39,667 nucleotides of DNA, taken from positions 1-39,667 of the forward strand of contig JADBJL010000019.1 in NCBI GenBank assembly GCA_014874455.1. The letters are read 5' to 3'. Shown piece after piece: positions 16,080-23,184 of the stretch (the stretch's first letter is position 1; every line of letters starts with the position of its first letter). This DNA is from Thermomicrobiaceae bacterium. Its GTDB lineage: Bacteria; Chloroflexota; Chloroflexia; Thermomicrobiales; Thermomicrobiaceae. Position numbers and translations under genes: made by a program. The notes under the pieces were generated by a model. The model was not told where the DNA came from, made no database searches, and worked only from the letters and a program-made list of their open reading frames with translations.

Positions 16080-17294
16080 TCACGGCGAGAGCAGTCGCGC
16101 GAGCAGGCCGCTCACCCCGCCCCCGACCACCAGCCACGCCGAGTTGACTCTGAACCTGATCAGCAGCACGAGCGACGCCAGCGCCAGCCCCGCGGTCAGC
16201 GGGTCGACGATCGCCTCCCGGCCGAGCTGCCAGCAGACGGCCGCCATCAGCGCCACCGCCGCCACGTTCACGCCGTCTAGCAGTGGCGCCGCCCATGGCG
16301 AACCACGCAGGCGCGGCACGAAGGGCTCGATGGCTGCCACGAAGAGAAACGACGGCAAGAAGATCCCGATCGTCGCCAGCGCCGCGCCCGGCAAGCCAGC
16401 CACCAGGTAGCCGACGAACGTCGCGGTCGTGAAGACCGGCCCTGGGGTGAACTGCCCGACGGCCACCGCGTCCAGAAGCTGCTGGTCGGTGAGCCAGCCC
16501 AGCCGCTCGACGAAGTCGCGCCGCAGGAAGGCCAGGAGCACATACCCGCTGCCGTAGAGCACCGAGCCGATCTTGAGGAACGTGAGGAAGAGCTGGAGCA
16601 GGGTCACCGGCGCCGAGGGCGCGGCAAGCGACAAGGCCGGCAGCGGCAGGCCACCGAGCGGCAACAGCATCGCGGCCGAGCCGCCGCTCCACCGGCGCGC
16701 GATCCGGGCTAACAGCACCGCCATCGCGCCGCCGAACAGGATGGCGATCTCGTTGACTTGCAGGAAGTACAGTGCGAGCGCCACCAGGCCGACTCCCGCC
16801 AGGAACGGGCTTCGCACGGCCGTGCGTGCCAGCCCCCACAGCGCCTGGCCGACGATGGCGATAATCACGGGTTTGACCCCGTAGAGCAGCCAGCCGACCT
16901 CGGGCGTCGAGCCCCAGCGCACGTACGCCCAAGAAAACGCCAGCACCATCAGCGCGGCCGGCGCGATGAACAACGTCCCAGCGGCGACCAGCCCCCGCCA
17001 GCCAGCCCGCAGGTACCCGCAATGGATAACCATTTCTGTCGAGTTCGGGCCAGGGATGAGGTTCGTGGCGCCGATCAGGTCGAGGAAGTACTGCTCGCTC
17101 AGCCAGCGCCGGCGGACGACCACCTCCTCGCGGAGCATGGCGATGTGCGCCGCCGGGCCGCCGAAGGCGGTAAACCCCAGCTTGAGCGCGACCCACGCCA
17201 CTTCGCCGAGCGGCCCCGGCTCCGCGGCTGGCACCACGCGCTCTGTTGCTCGCTCCCGATCGGGCACCCGCCTCCCCTTCGCGCGAACCCGCAT
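16080..17294 (-). CDS. chrA: Chromate transporter, two-domain ChrA
   Basis: 404 residues from the ATG at 17294, which has AGGT close upstream and starts a plausible cytoplasmic leader; an ATG at 17381 would add 29 residues and is less convincing. Two homologous CHR domains are visible. The first has KLGFTAFGGPAAHIAMLREE and NLIPGPNSTEM; the second has FLKIGSVLYGSGYVLLAFLRRDF and AVAVGQFTPGPVFTTATFVGYL. Ten to twelve membrane segments are expected. Long-chain ChrA proteins export chromate from the cytoplasm and so give resistance; many homologues have unproven substrates. The gene ends 15 bp from the dif-like site. Confidence 0.9.
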   Translation of the reverse strand: MRVRAKGRRVPDRERATERVVPAAEPGPLGEVAWVALKLGFTAFGGPAAHIAMLREEVVVRRRWLSEQYFLDLIGATNLIPGPNSTEMVIHCGYLRAGWRGLVAAGTLFIAPAALMVLAFSWAYVRWGSTPEVGWLLYGVKPVIIAIVGQALWGLARTAVRSPFLAGVGLVALALYFLQVNEIAILFGGAMAVLLARIARRWSGGSAAMLLPLGGLPLPALSLAAPSAPVTLLQLFLTFLKIGSVLYGSGYVLLAFLRRDFVERLGWLTDQQLLDAVAVGQFTPGPVFTTATFVGYLVAGLPGAALATIGIFLPSFLFVAAIEPFVPRLRGSPWAAPLLDGVNVAAVALMAAVCWQLGREAIVDPLTAGLALASLVLLIRFRVNSAWLVVGGGVSGLLARLLSP

Positions 17295-17549
17295 CGATAC
17301 CTGCCGGCTCGCTGTGCCCGGCAGCAGACCAACAGTCAATTCGGCCTCAGTGAACGCTCGATGGCCACCCTTGTAGCCCATCCCCAGCAGGCACCCTCCC
17401 CTCGCTCGGGGGCCGGGGTAGCCTTGCGCCGGTGCGCCCCGCTCGGCTCGCGTGGAGCACAGCGGCGGGGCGTGGTATGACGCGCGGGATGCCCGGCTTC
17501 AGGTGGCGGGCTTCGTCGATCGCCTGGGAGAGGCTGCGACCAGCCGGTG

Positions 17550-18812
17550 TCAGCGCGCGGCCGCGGCCAGCGCGAGCGTGACGTCCCAGGTCGCCGGGTC
17601 GCCCTCGTAGTCGGTGCGCTGGGCCAGGCACGAGGCCACGAGCGCCTGCGAGTCGAAGGCTCGCTCAGCTTCCTCCGCCTGAGCCAGAGTGGCATGGGTG
17701 GCCGGGTGGCGCGGGATGAAGACGGTACAGCAGTCGTCGTCCGGCACCCGGGAGATCGGCTCGGTGCCGATCTGAACCGCCTCGGCCAGGATCTCGTCCT
17801 TGTTGAAGCCCACCAGTGGGCGCAGCAGGGGCAGGTCGGTTACCGCTCCGATCACCCGCATGTTCTCGAGCGTCTGCGAGCTGACCTGCCCCAGGCTCTC
17901 CCCGGTCACCACCGCGCCAGCGCCCTGCTCGTAGGCGATCGCGGTGGCGATCCGCATCATCAGCCGCCGGTAGAGCACCACGCGCAGGGCCGGCTCGCTG
18001 GCCAGCGCGATCTCGCGCTGCGCGTCGCCGATCGGCACGATGCTGAGCCGCACTCCCGGCTGGTAGCGCCCGAGGTGCCTGGCGATCTCGACTACCTTCT
18101 CGATCGAGATCGGGCGGACGTAGGGGTAGGCATGGCAGTGTACCAGCGTCACGAAGCAGCCGCGCTTCATCATCCGGTAGGCCGCCACCGGCGAGTCGAA
18201 CCCGCCGGAGAGCAGGACGACAACGCGGCCGCTGACGCCGACCGGCAGCCCGCCTGGCCCCTTCACTGCCTCGCCGCTGACCAGCGCGCGGTCATAGAGG
18301 ATCTCCACCTGGTAGGTGACGCCGGGCGCGGTCAGGTTCACCGGCGCACCGGTGCGATCCTTGACGAACTGGCCGAGCATACGCTCGAGTTCCGGCGAGG
18401 TTAGCGGATAGCTCTTGTTCGTCCGCTTGACCCGCACGCGATAGCTGCCCGCTGGCGGCCCGAGGAGATCGAGTAACCGGGCCAACCCGTCCTGCAGTTC
18501 TTCCATCCGCAACCCGGTCTCGAGCGCCAGCGAGAAGTTGGCGATCCCGAAGACCCAGGCCAGCCGCTCGCGAACTGCCGGCCATACCTCGAGACCCGGG
18601 ATCGGGATCACCACCCGGGTGTTGCGCACCCGGGCACGCTCGTGGGGCACGTCTCGCAGCGCGTGCTCGATGTTCTGCACCAGCGTGTGCATAAACCAGG
18701 GGCGATTCGCCCCCTTGAGCGCGATCTCGTGCACCCGGGCCACGACGATCGGCTTGAACGCCTCTTCCGCTCGACCGTCTACGACCATGTCGTTCGGCAT
18801 CACCACACCCAC
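17550..18812 (-). CDS. thiI: tRNA 4-thiouridine synthase ThiI, without rhodanese domain
   Basis: 420 residues from a GTG at 18812 (an ATG at 18800 is possible; neither has a good ribosome site). Order: N-terminal ferredoxin-like region, THUMP domain (about 60-175), then the PP-loop ATPase domain opening with VVVLLSGGFDSPVAAYRMMKRG. Further AANH-type motifs are VTGESLGQVSSQTLENM and GFNKDEI, and a CC pair in PDDDCCTVFIPRHPATHA near the C-terminus. ThiI adenylates U8 of tRNA and sulphurates it, and in many bacteria supplies sulphur for thiazole synthesis. The C-terminal rhodanese domain of the E. coli enzyme is absent, as in most non-enterobacterial forms. It lies 85 bp after the selenoprotein gene on the same strand and may share its transcript. 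Confidence 0.95.
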   Translation of the reverse strand: MGVVMPNDMVVDGRAEEAFKPIVVARVHEIALKGANRPWFMHTLVQNIEHALRDVPHERARVRNTRVVIPIPGLEVWPAVRERLAWVFGIANFSLALETGLRMEELQDGLARLLDLLGPPAGSYRVRVKRTNKSYPLTSPELERMLGQFVKDRTGAPVNLTAPGVTYQVEILYDRALVSGEAVKGPGGLPVGVSGRVVVLLSGGFDSPVAAYRMMKRGCFVTLVHCHAYPYVRPISIEKVVEIARHLGRYQPGVRLSIVPIGDAQREIALASEPALRVVLYRRLMMRIATAIAYEQGAGAVVTGESLGQVSSQTLENMRVIGAVTDLPLLRPLVGFNKDEILAEAVQIGTEPISRVPDDDCCTVFIPRHPATHATLAQAEEAERAFDSQALVASCLAQRTDYEGDPATWDVTLALAAAAR

Positions 18813-18897
18813 TGTGAGCCAGAGGAGGGCCCTCCTCGACCCCTCGCCACGCCGCGTGCCGGCACCGGGTGAGCGAGCCGCCCCGCCGCGCAGGTGC

Positions 18898-19143
18898 CTA
18901 GGCCCCCAACCGCTCGCCGACCAACCGGATCAGCTCTTCCTCCTCGGGAAAGCGACCGGTCGCGTGCTTGGAGAAGACCAGCTCCCCGTCGACCGTGACC
19001 TCGAATCGTCCACCATCGGACGGCTTCAACGCAATCTCGCCGATATACTCTTCGAACCGATCCAGCAGCAACTCCACCACACGGGTGGCACGCTTCTGGT
19101 AGCCTCAGCTCGTGCAATATTCGATCCGAATACGATGCTCCAC
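18898..19143 (-). CDS. SelW-like (Rdx family) selenoprotein with in-frame UGA = selenocysteine
   Basis: 81 residues if UGA codon 13 (19107-19105) is read as selenocysteine. The GTG start at 19143 has a very strong AAGGAGGGAGGT site. The N-terminus reads IEYCTS-U-GYQKRATRVVELL, so UGA falls exactly on the second redox position of the CxxC/CxxU motif (Cys10, Sec13) of Rdx/SelW/SelT/SelH proteins. Downstream the frame continues with the family's conserved GGRFEVTVDGELVFSK and TGRFPEEEEL. The fold is thioredoxin-like with a presumed thiol-redox role in the cytoplasm. A SECIS-like hairpin follows the UGA. Starting after the UGA would leave a 60-residue fragment without the active site or a ribosome site. 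A nonsense mutation is possible but would have to have hit precisely the Sec position in an otherwise intact gene. Sec machinery (selA, selB, selC, selD) must be encoded elsewhere. Confidence 0.85.
19062..19099 (-). promoter_or_regulatory. Candidate bacterial SECIS element
   Basis: On the minus-strand RNA a hairpin begins 5 nt after the UGA. The apical stem CCACC (19088-19084) pairs with GGUGG (19078-19074) around a 5-nt loop CGUGU whose second base is G. Below it AGC (19094-19092) pairs with GCU (19069-19067), and CCAG (19099-19096) with CUGG (19065-19062). The loop starts 21 nt after the UGA. As I recall the bacterial SECIS consensus, it needs a small apical loop with G in its first two positions about 16-37 nt after UGA; this fits. 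SelB binding is inference. Confidence 0.65.
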
Positions 19144-19176
19144 GCTGACCTCCCTCCTTGAGCCTCCAAGCCAGAA

Positions 19177-19182
19177 AGTATA
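19177..19182 (-). promoter_or_regulatory. Candidate -10 box for the selenoprotein gene
   Basis: TATACT on the minus strand, 34 bases upstream of the GTG start, preceded by TGGG. No -35 box at the right distance. Moderate motif, good position. Confidence 0.4.
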
Positions 19183-19300
19183 CCCACTCGCGAGGCCACG
19201 TCTCGCAGCAACCCGGTGAATCCCTGCGCTCGGTCATCATCCGCTCAACGCGTGGTCGCCGCGGCACGGACCGTCCCTTCTACGCGATCACTGGGCTGTG

Positions 19301-19315
19301 TGACACCAGGTGTCA
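19301..19315. promoter_or_regulatory. 15-bp palindrome, operator candidate
   Basis: TGACACC and GGTGTCA are perfect 7-bp inverted arms around a single A. It lies 158 bp upstream of the selenoprotein gene in otherwise non-coding DNA. The form (odd-length dyad with short arms) is typical of a dimeric repressor site. No regulator is adjacent and I cannot name one. Confidence 0.35.
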
Positions 19316-19431
19316 TTGCCCGGGTTCACGTCGGCCCCGGACGGAACCATAGCGTACGCGCAAACTGAGCGTCATCGCCCCCTGGCTCACCCGGTCGTGA
19401 GTTGCACACCGGGCGGGCACGCGCCCGTTCC

Positions 19432-19530
19432 GACGTTGGTGACCGCAATATTAGCCGTATAGATACCATTACCCATTTCGTTGCCCATTTCAACACGGAA
19501 GGCATCCAACGCTTACAGGCGGCTGGTCAG
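19432..19530 (+). pseudogene. Possible remnant of a transposase helix-turn-helix (IS630-like)
   Basis: The plus strand can be read as DVGDRNISRIDTITHFVAHF followed by NTEGIQRLQAAGQ. This resembles the helix-turn-helix segment of IS630-type transposases, which end in a xLVxRFNxxGLxxLxxxxGRG pattern. The stretch 19445-19500 is AT-rich and unlike its surroundings, and lies between two minus-strand genes. No start codon, catalytic domain or terminal repeats are seen, so only a fragment would remain. This is a resemblance from memory, not a search result. Confidence 0.3.
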
Positions 19531-20828
19531 CTACAGGTGAGCCCGATGGTATGGAAAGAACCGCGTGGGGCGCGCAATTCCTGCAGCCCACGCCCCAGCA
19601 GCGCTTGCCCATCCCACGTCACCTCGGCGAGCGGCGCAGCGAGCTGGATCTCGACCGGTAGACCGGCGAGCCTGATCTCCGCCACCTCGCGCATCACCCT
19701 CACGGTCAGCGTCCCGGCCGGCACACGGAAGTTCCTCACTTCCCCGGGCCGGAACTCCGACGGCACACCGAGCAGCCATGCCGCCGCACTCGCTGGCTGG
19801 CCGAACTCGAGTTCGAGCGGCGGGCAGTGGCTCGTCGCGACAGCGACCGTCGCCGTGCCGAAGGTCAGCCATCCCCCCACGGCCCCCACGACCACCACAA
19901 CCGCCCCAAGCGTCCCCAGCACCGCCTTCCCCGGGGCAGTGCCCGACAGCCAGCCGCGAAACTGCGCGATGACCGAGCTTAGGCCACCCGGGGCCGGTGC
20001 TGCGAGTGCCTGCTGCAGAGCCGTATCCAGTACGGCGCGGAGTTCGGGCGTCGGGAGGATCGGTGTCGCCGCTGGCAGGAGTTCGGCAGCAGTGGCTACC
20101 TTGCTCCGGGTGCGCCGGCAGACCTCGCACTGCTCGACATGCCGCGCGACGGTACGTCGGAGCTGGGGTGTGAGCCCGCTCGGCAGTTCCACCCCGTCCA
20201 ACAGACGATCGAGCTCGGCACAGTCGTGCCGGCCCCAGCGTGCCAGAAGCAGCGCCGTCAGGCTTTCCTCCAGCGCATCGCGCAGCCGGCTCAACCGCGT
20301 GTTGATCGCGCTGCGCCGGGCGCCGACGACCTGCGCCAGTTCGGCTGGCGAGAGATCGTGCCGGAGCGAGAGGTCGAGCAGCGCGTAATCGCTGGGGTTG
20401 AGGCCGCGCGCTGCCTGCCAGACCAGCTCCGCGAGCTCGGCTCGTCGCGCCACGTCCTCGGGCTGGGCCTCCAGTCCGCTCGCGGGGATCTCCGGCTCCC
20501 ACTCCTCGCCCTCCGACGTCGCGAGACGCGAGAACGCCGTTGTGCGCTGTCGACGCAGGCTGTCGATCGCCGTGTTGCGGGCGATCGTGAAGAGCCAGGC
20601 CCGCACTGAGCCCTGGACACGGCGAGCGCGCAGCCCGGTGAGCGCCTTGACGAACGTCTCCTGCGTGACGTCGGCTGCCACCTCGCGGTCACCGACGAGG
20701 CGCGCGACGAAGTCGTAGACGCGGTCGACGTAGCGCTCATAGAGCGTCGCGAACGCCTGGGCGTTCCCGGCGCGGAAACGGTCGACGAGTTGGTCGTCGG
20801 TGGCTGCACGGAGGTCGAACTCGGGCAT
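19527..20828 (-). CDS. ECF sigma factor fused to an anti-sigma-like zinc-finger/membrane half
   Basis: 433 residues from the ATG at 20828 (MPEFDLRAATDDQ); the frame stays open further upstream but the added residues are Arg-rich non-coding translation. Sigma region 2 lies at about 10-92 (AFATLYERYVDRVYDFV, then VTQETFVKAL and FTIARNTAIDSLRR). Region 4 lies at about 133-192 (LSPAELAQVVGARRSAINTR). Then comes a zinc-finger-like HVEQCEVC (His230, Cys234, Cys237) as in zf-HC2 anti-sigma proteins, a linker, one membrane helix (about 302-324) and a 109-residue outer domain with two cysteines (335, 432) that could form a disulphide. Sigma factor and membrane anti-sigma are normally separate proteins; here they form one chain, so activation may need proteolytic release. 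The outer domain is not recognised. Confidence 0.85.
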   Translation of the reverse strand: MPEFDLRAATDDQLVDRFRAGNAQAFATLYERYVDRVYDFVARLVGDREVAADVTQETFVKALTGLRARRVQGSVRAWLFTIARNTAIDSLRRQRTTAFSRLATSEGEEWEPEIPASGLEAQPEDVARRAELAELVWQAARGLNPSDYALLDLSLRHDLSPAELAQVVGARRSAINTRLSRLRDALEESLTALLLARWGRHDCAELDRLLDGVELPSGLTPQLRRTVARHVEQCEVCRRTRSKVATAAELLPAATPILPTPELRAVLDTALQQALAAPAPGGLSSVIAQFRGWLSGTAPGKAVLGTLGAVVVVVGAVGGWLTFGTATVAVATSHCPPLELEFGQPASAAAWLLGVPSEFRPGEVRNFRVPAGTLTVRVMREVAEIRLAGLPVEIQLAAPLAEVTWDGQALLGRGLQELRAPRGSFHTIGLTCS

Positions 20829-21140
20829 GGCCGCAGCGCGCTTCCTTCCTGGATCGTCTCTCGCGAAGCTCGGCGATCCTGGTGGTGATATCCTACTCTC
20901 GCTGCTCACCGAGCGTGTCCCCGCCCGACGATCGCGTCTCGCGGACGCGCAGCGGGCGACGCAAGCCTTCGGTTCGGATCGGGGTCGTAGAGCGACAGGC
21001 TCCGCACGGTTTCTGTTGGACGACCAGCGCAGCAGCGCGGCATTGTGCGCAGGACTTCCGACTCGCCGCACTCTCCGTACCGCGGTATCCTTGCCCACTC
21101 GGGAACGACGCATGGGTGTCCGTCGGCAGGAGGGCAGGCG
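20829..21140. other. Divergent intergenic region between the sigma fusion and aspartate kinase genes
   Basis: 312 bp with no gene that I can support. Weak -10-like boxes are present on both strands (TATCCT at 21086 plus; TAGGAT near 20888 minus) but neither has a matching -35. No lysine-riboswitch or T-box-like structure is apparent upstream of the aspartate kinase. Confidence 0.4.
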
Positions 21141-22556
21141 ATGCGGGTGATGAAGTTCGGGGGGACGTCAGTCGGCAACGCGGAGGCCATCGCCCAGACG
21201 GCCCGGATCCTGACCGAAGCCTACCGGTCGGGTGGCCCGGTCGTCGCGGTCGTCTCGGCGATGAGCGGCGTGACGAACCAGCTCCTGGCTTCCGCCGCGG
21301 CCGCCGCAGCCGGCGAGAGCGACGCCAGCGGCGAGCTGAAGCAAGAACTGCTCGACCGCCACCTCGCCGTCGTCGCCGAGCTGGTGCACGACCCGGAGCG
21401 CCGGTCGCACGTCTCCGCGAGTCTCGAAGCCCTGGCAGCCCGCTGCGCTCGACTGGTGGAGTCGGTGCACATCCTCGGCGACCTCTCGCCGAGGGCACAG
21501 GACTGGATCGTTTCCTTCGGTGAGCGGATGAGTTGTGCCGTCGTTGCCAGTGTGCTCGAAGAGAGCGGTATTCCAGCGGTCGCCGTCGAGAGCGACCAGG
21601 TGATCGTCACCGACGATGCCTTCGGCAACGCTTCCCCGCTGCTCGACCAGACGCGCGCCCGGGCACGAGCGCACCTGGGGCCGCTCCTCGCGGAGGGCAG
21701 ATTGCCTGTCGTCACCGGCTACTTCGGGGCAACGACGAGCGGGGCGGTGACGACATTGGGCCGAGGCGGTTCCGACTATTCGGCCTCGATCCTCGGCTAC
21801 GCGCTCGACGCCGACGAAGTCTGGATCTGGACGGACGTGGACGGCGTGATGACCGCCGACCCGCGCCTGGTGCCGGAGGCGCGCACGCTGCCGGCGATCT
21901 CGTTCGCTGAGGCGACCGAGCTGGCCTACTTCGGTGCCAAGGTGATCCACCCGCGTACGATGCAACCGGCTGCCGAGCGCGGCATCCCGATCTGGATCAA
22001 GAACACCTTCCGGCCGGAGTACCCCGGCACGCGCATCGGCCCTGATACGACGCTGGACGGCTCCGTCGTCAAGGCCATCACCGCTATCCCCGGCGTCAGC
22101 GTGATCACGGTCGAGGGCAGCGGGTTCCTCAGCGTCGCCGACGTGACCGCGCGCGTCTTCGACACGGTCGGCCAGACCGGTGTTAACGTCTACATGATCT
22201 TTCAGGCATCCTCGCAGCACTCGCTGGGCTTCGTCGTCCGCCAGGCCGATGCGGGGAAGGTGCTGAGCGCGCTGGAGCGGGAGTTCGAGTTGGATCTGCT
22301 CAAGGGCCGGGTACTGCGTATCTGGGAGGATCCGAAGCTGGCAGTGGTGGCGGTCGTCGGCGCCGGGATGCGGGGCACGCCCGGCGTGGCCGGCCGCGTC
22401 TTCCAGACCCTGGGCCAGAACCGGATCAACATCGTCGCCATCGCCCAGGGCTCGTCGGAGTTGAATATCTCGTTCGTCATCGCCGAGCACGAGGTGAGCC
22501 GCGCTGTGCCGATCATCCACGCCGCGTTCGGTCTCGGCAACGCGCGGGACGCGTAG
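21141..22556 (+). CDS. lysC: Aspartate kinase with two C-terminal ACT domains
   Basis: 471 residues from the ATG at 21141, which has AGGAGGG six bases upstream; the frame is open upstream but MRVMKFGGTSVG is the true N-terminus of the family. The kinase domain (about 1-300) carries KFGGTSV, GRGGSDYSASILG and TDVDGVMTADPR, then AYFGAKVIHPRTM. The ACT pair begins at about 315 (ITAIPGVSVITVEGSGF) and 400 (VAVVGAGMRGTPGVAG), ending INIVAIAQGSSELNISFV. The length and the second ACT resemble the ThrA/LysC-III type. It makes 4-phospho-aspartate, the first step to lysine, methionine and threonine, and is expected to be feedback-inhibited by lysine and/or threonine through the ACT domains. It is alone on its strand, so regulation cannot be read from neighbours. 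Confidence 0.95.
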   Translation: MRVMKFGGTSVGNAEAIAQTARILTEAYRSGGPVVAVVSAMSGVTNQLLASAAAAAAGESDASGELKQELLDRHLAVVAELVHDPERRSHVSASLEALAARCARLVESVHILGDLSPRAQDWIVSFGERMSCAVVASVLEESGIPAVAVESDQVIVTDDAFGNASPLLDQTRARARAHLGPLLAEGRLPVVTGYFGATTSGAVTTLGRGGSDYSASILGYALDADEVWIWTDVDGVMTADPRLVPEARTLPAISFAEATELAYFGAKVIHPRTMQPAAERGIPIWIKNTFRPEYPGTRIGPDTTLDGSVVKAITAIPGVSVITVEGSGFLSVADVTARVFDTVGQTGVNVYMIFQASSQHSLGFVVRQADAGKVLSALEREFELDLLKGRVLRIWEDPKLAVVAVVGAGMRGTPGVAGRVFQTLGQNRINIVAIAQGSSELNISFVIAEHEVSRAVPIIHAAFGLGNARDA

Positions 22557-22564
22557 CCTGGGAG

Positions 22565-22918
22565 CTACCGGGGACGCTTCTTGCGGAGGCGGAGGGCCCT
22601 CTTCGCCGCTCCGATCGGCCTCAATCCGCGCTGGCGAATGATCCCGCCGCCCCACCTGCGGCGAACCGGCACGCGGGCAGCGGACGACAACAGCCCCGCC
22701 GCATCAGGTGTGTCTGCCTCTGCCTCATCTGGCACCGGGGGCGCCGGGTCAGCCGCGGGCGACGTCGGCTCTGCCACTGGGTCGTGCTGATAGGACTGAG
22801 CAGAGCGGCGCTGCCGGCGCAGGGAGAGCAGGCTCGTAAGGATGATCAGCACCGGCAAGACCAGGAAACCACCGATGAAGAGGAGGTCACCCCACCCAAC
22901 TGGCCGCACGAGTGCCAT
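22565..22918 (-). CDS. Small single-pass membrane protein of unknown function
   Basis: 117 residues from the ATG at 22918, chosen for the GAAGGGG site upstream; a start at 22993 would add a Ser-rich leader without support. One strong membrane helix (about residues 9-33: GDLLFIGGFLVLPVLIILTS) is followed by a Pro/Ala/Glu-rich, probably disordered, cytoplasmic tail and a very basic C-terminus (RALRLRKKRPR). I recognise no domain. It ends 8 bp from the convergent aspartate kinase gene. The basic tail could bind nucleic acid or ribosomes, but that is speculation. Confidence 0.6.
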   Translation of the reverse strand: MALVRPVGWGDLLFIGGFLVLPVLIILTSLLSLRRQRRSAQSYQHDPVAEPTSPAADPAPPVPDEAEADTPDAAGLLSSAARVPVRRRWGGGIIRQRGLRPIGAAKRALRLRKKRPR

Positions 22919-23007
22919 CCCCTTCGAACACGTGCTCGATTCCCTGGAACCTGTAACGCTCGGCGAGCTCCTCCCGTTCCCGTGTCCCGACACCGCGAGG
23001 TGAGGCG

Positions 23008-23184
23008 ATGCTGGTCTGGATCATGGTCACACTGCTGGCCGCGGCCGTGCTGCACCTGGGAATAGCCTGGCTGCTGCGACGCCTCGGCGTCGAGCCAGCC
23101 GCGCCAGAGCAACTCGCGGGCGGGTTCCGCGATGTGCTGGCTCGCGTGCGACACTGGACAACCGGTCACTCCAGGCGCGGCTGA
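23008..23184 (+). CDS. 58-residue membrane peptide gene
   Basis: ATG at 23008 with a good GAGGTGAGG site; stop at 23182-23184. The first 24 residues form one hydrophobic helix (MLVWIMVTLLAAAVLHLGIA), followed by a basic/amphipathic tail (WLLRRLGVEP and later RDVLARVRHW). It begins 89 bp after the start of the divergent 117-residue membrane protein, and its last 19 bp overlap the 3' end of the protease gene tail to tail. The ribosome site and helix-first layout favour a real small gene. Function unknown. Confidence 0.5.
   Translation: MLVWIMVTLLAAAVLHLGIAWLLRRLGVEPAAPEQLAGGFRDVLARVRHWTTGHSRRG

Noticed and set aside
16054-17196. 380-codon minus-strand frame overlapping chrA
   Set aside because: Out of frame with the clearly recognisable ChrA; Arg/Gly/Ala-rich shadow.
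19105-19107. TGA in the SelW-like gene as a simple nonsense mutation
   Set aside because: It hits exactly the position occupied by Sec in the family, the rest of the gene is intact, and a SECIS-like hairpin follows.
19472-19491. Direct repeat CCCATTTC with 12-bp period
   Set aside because: Only two short copies; they follow from repeated HF residues in the transposase-like reading.
20829-21140. Lysine riboswitch or ECF-type autoregulatory promoter upstream of aspartate kinase
   Set aside because: No multi-helix structure is apparent, and the GGGAAC / CGTC pair near 21103 is spaced 14 bp, too short, and abuts the ribosome site.
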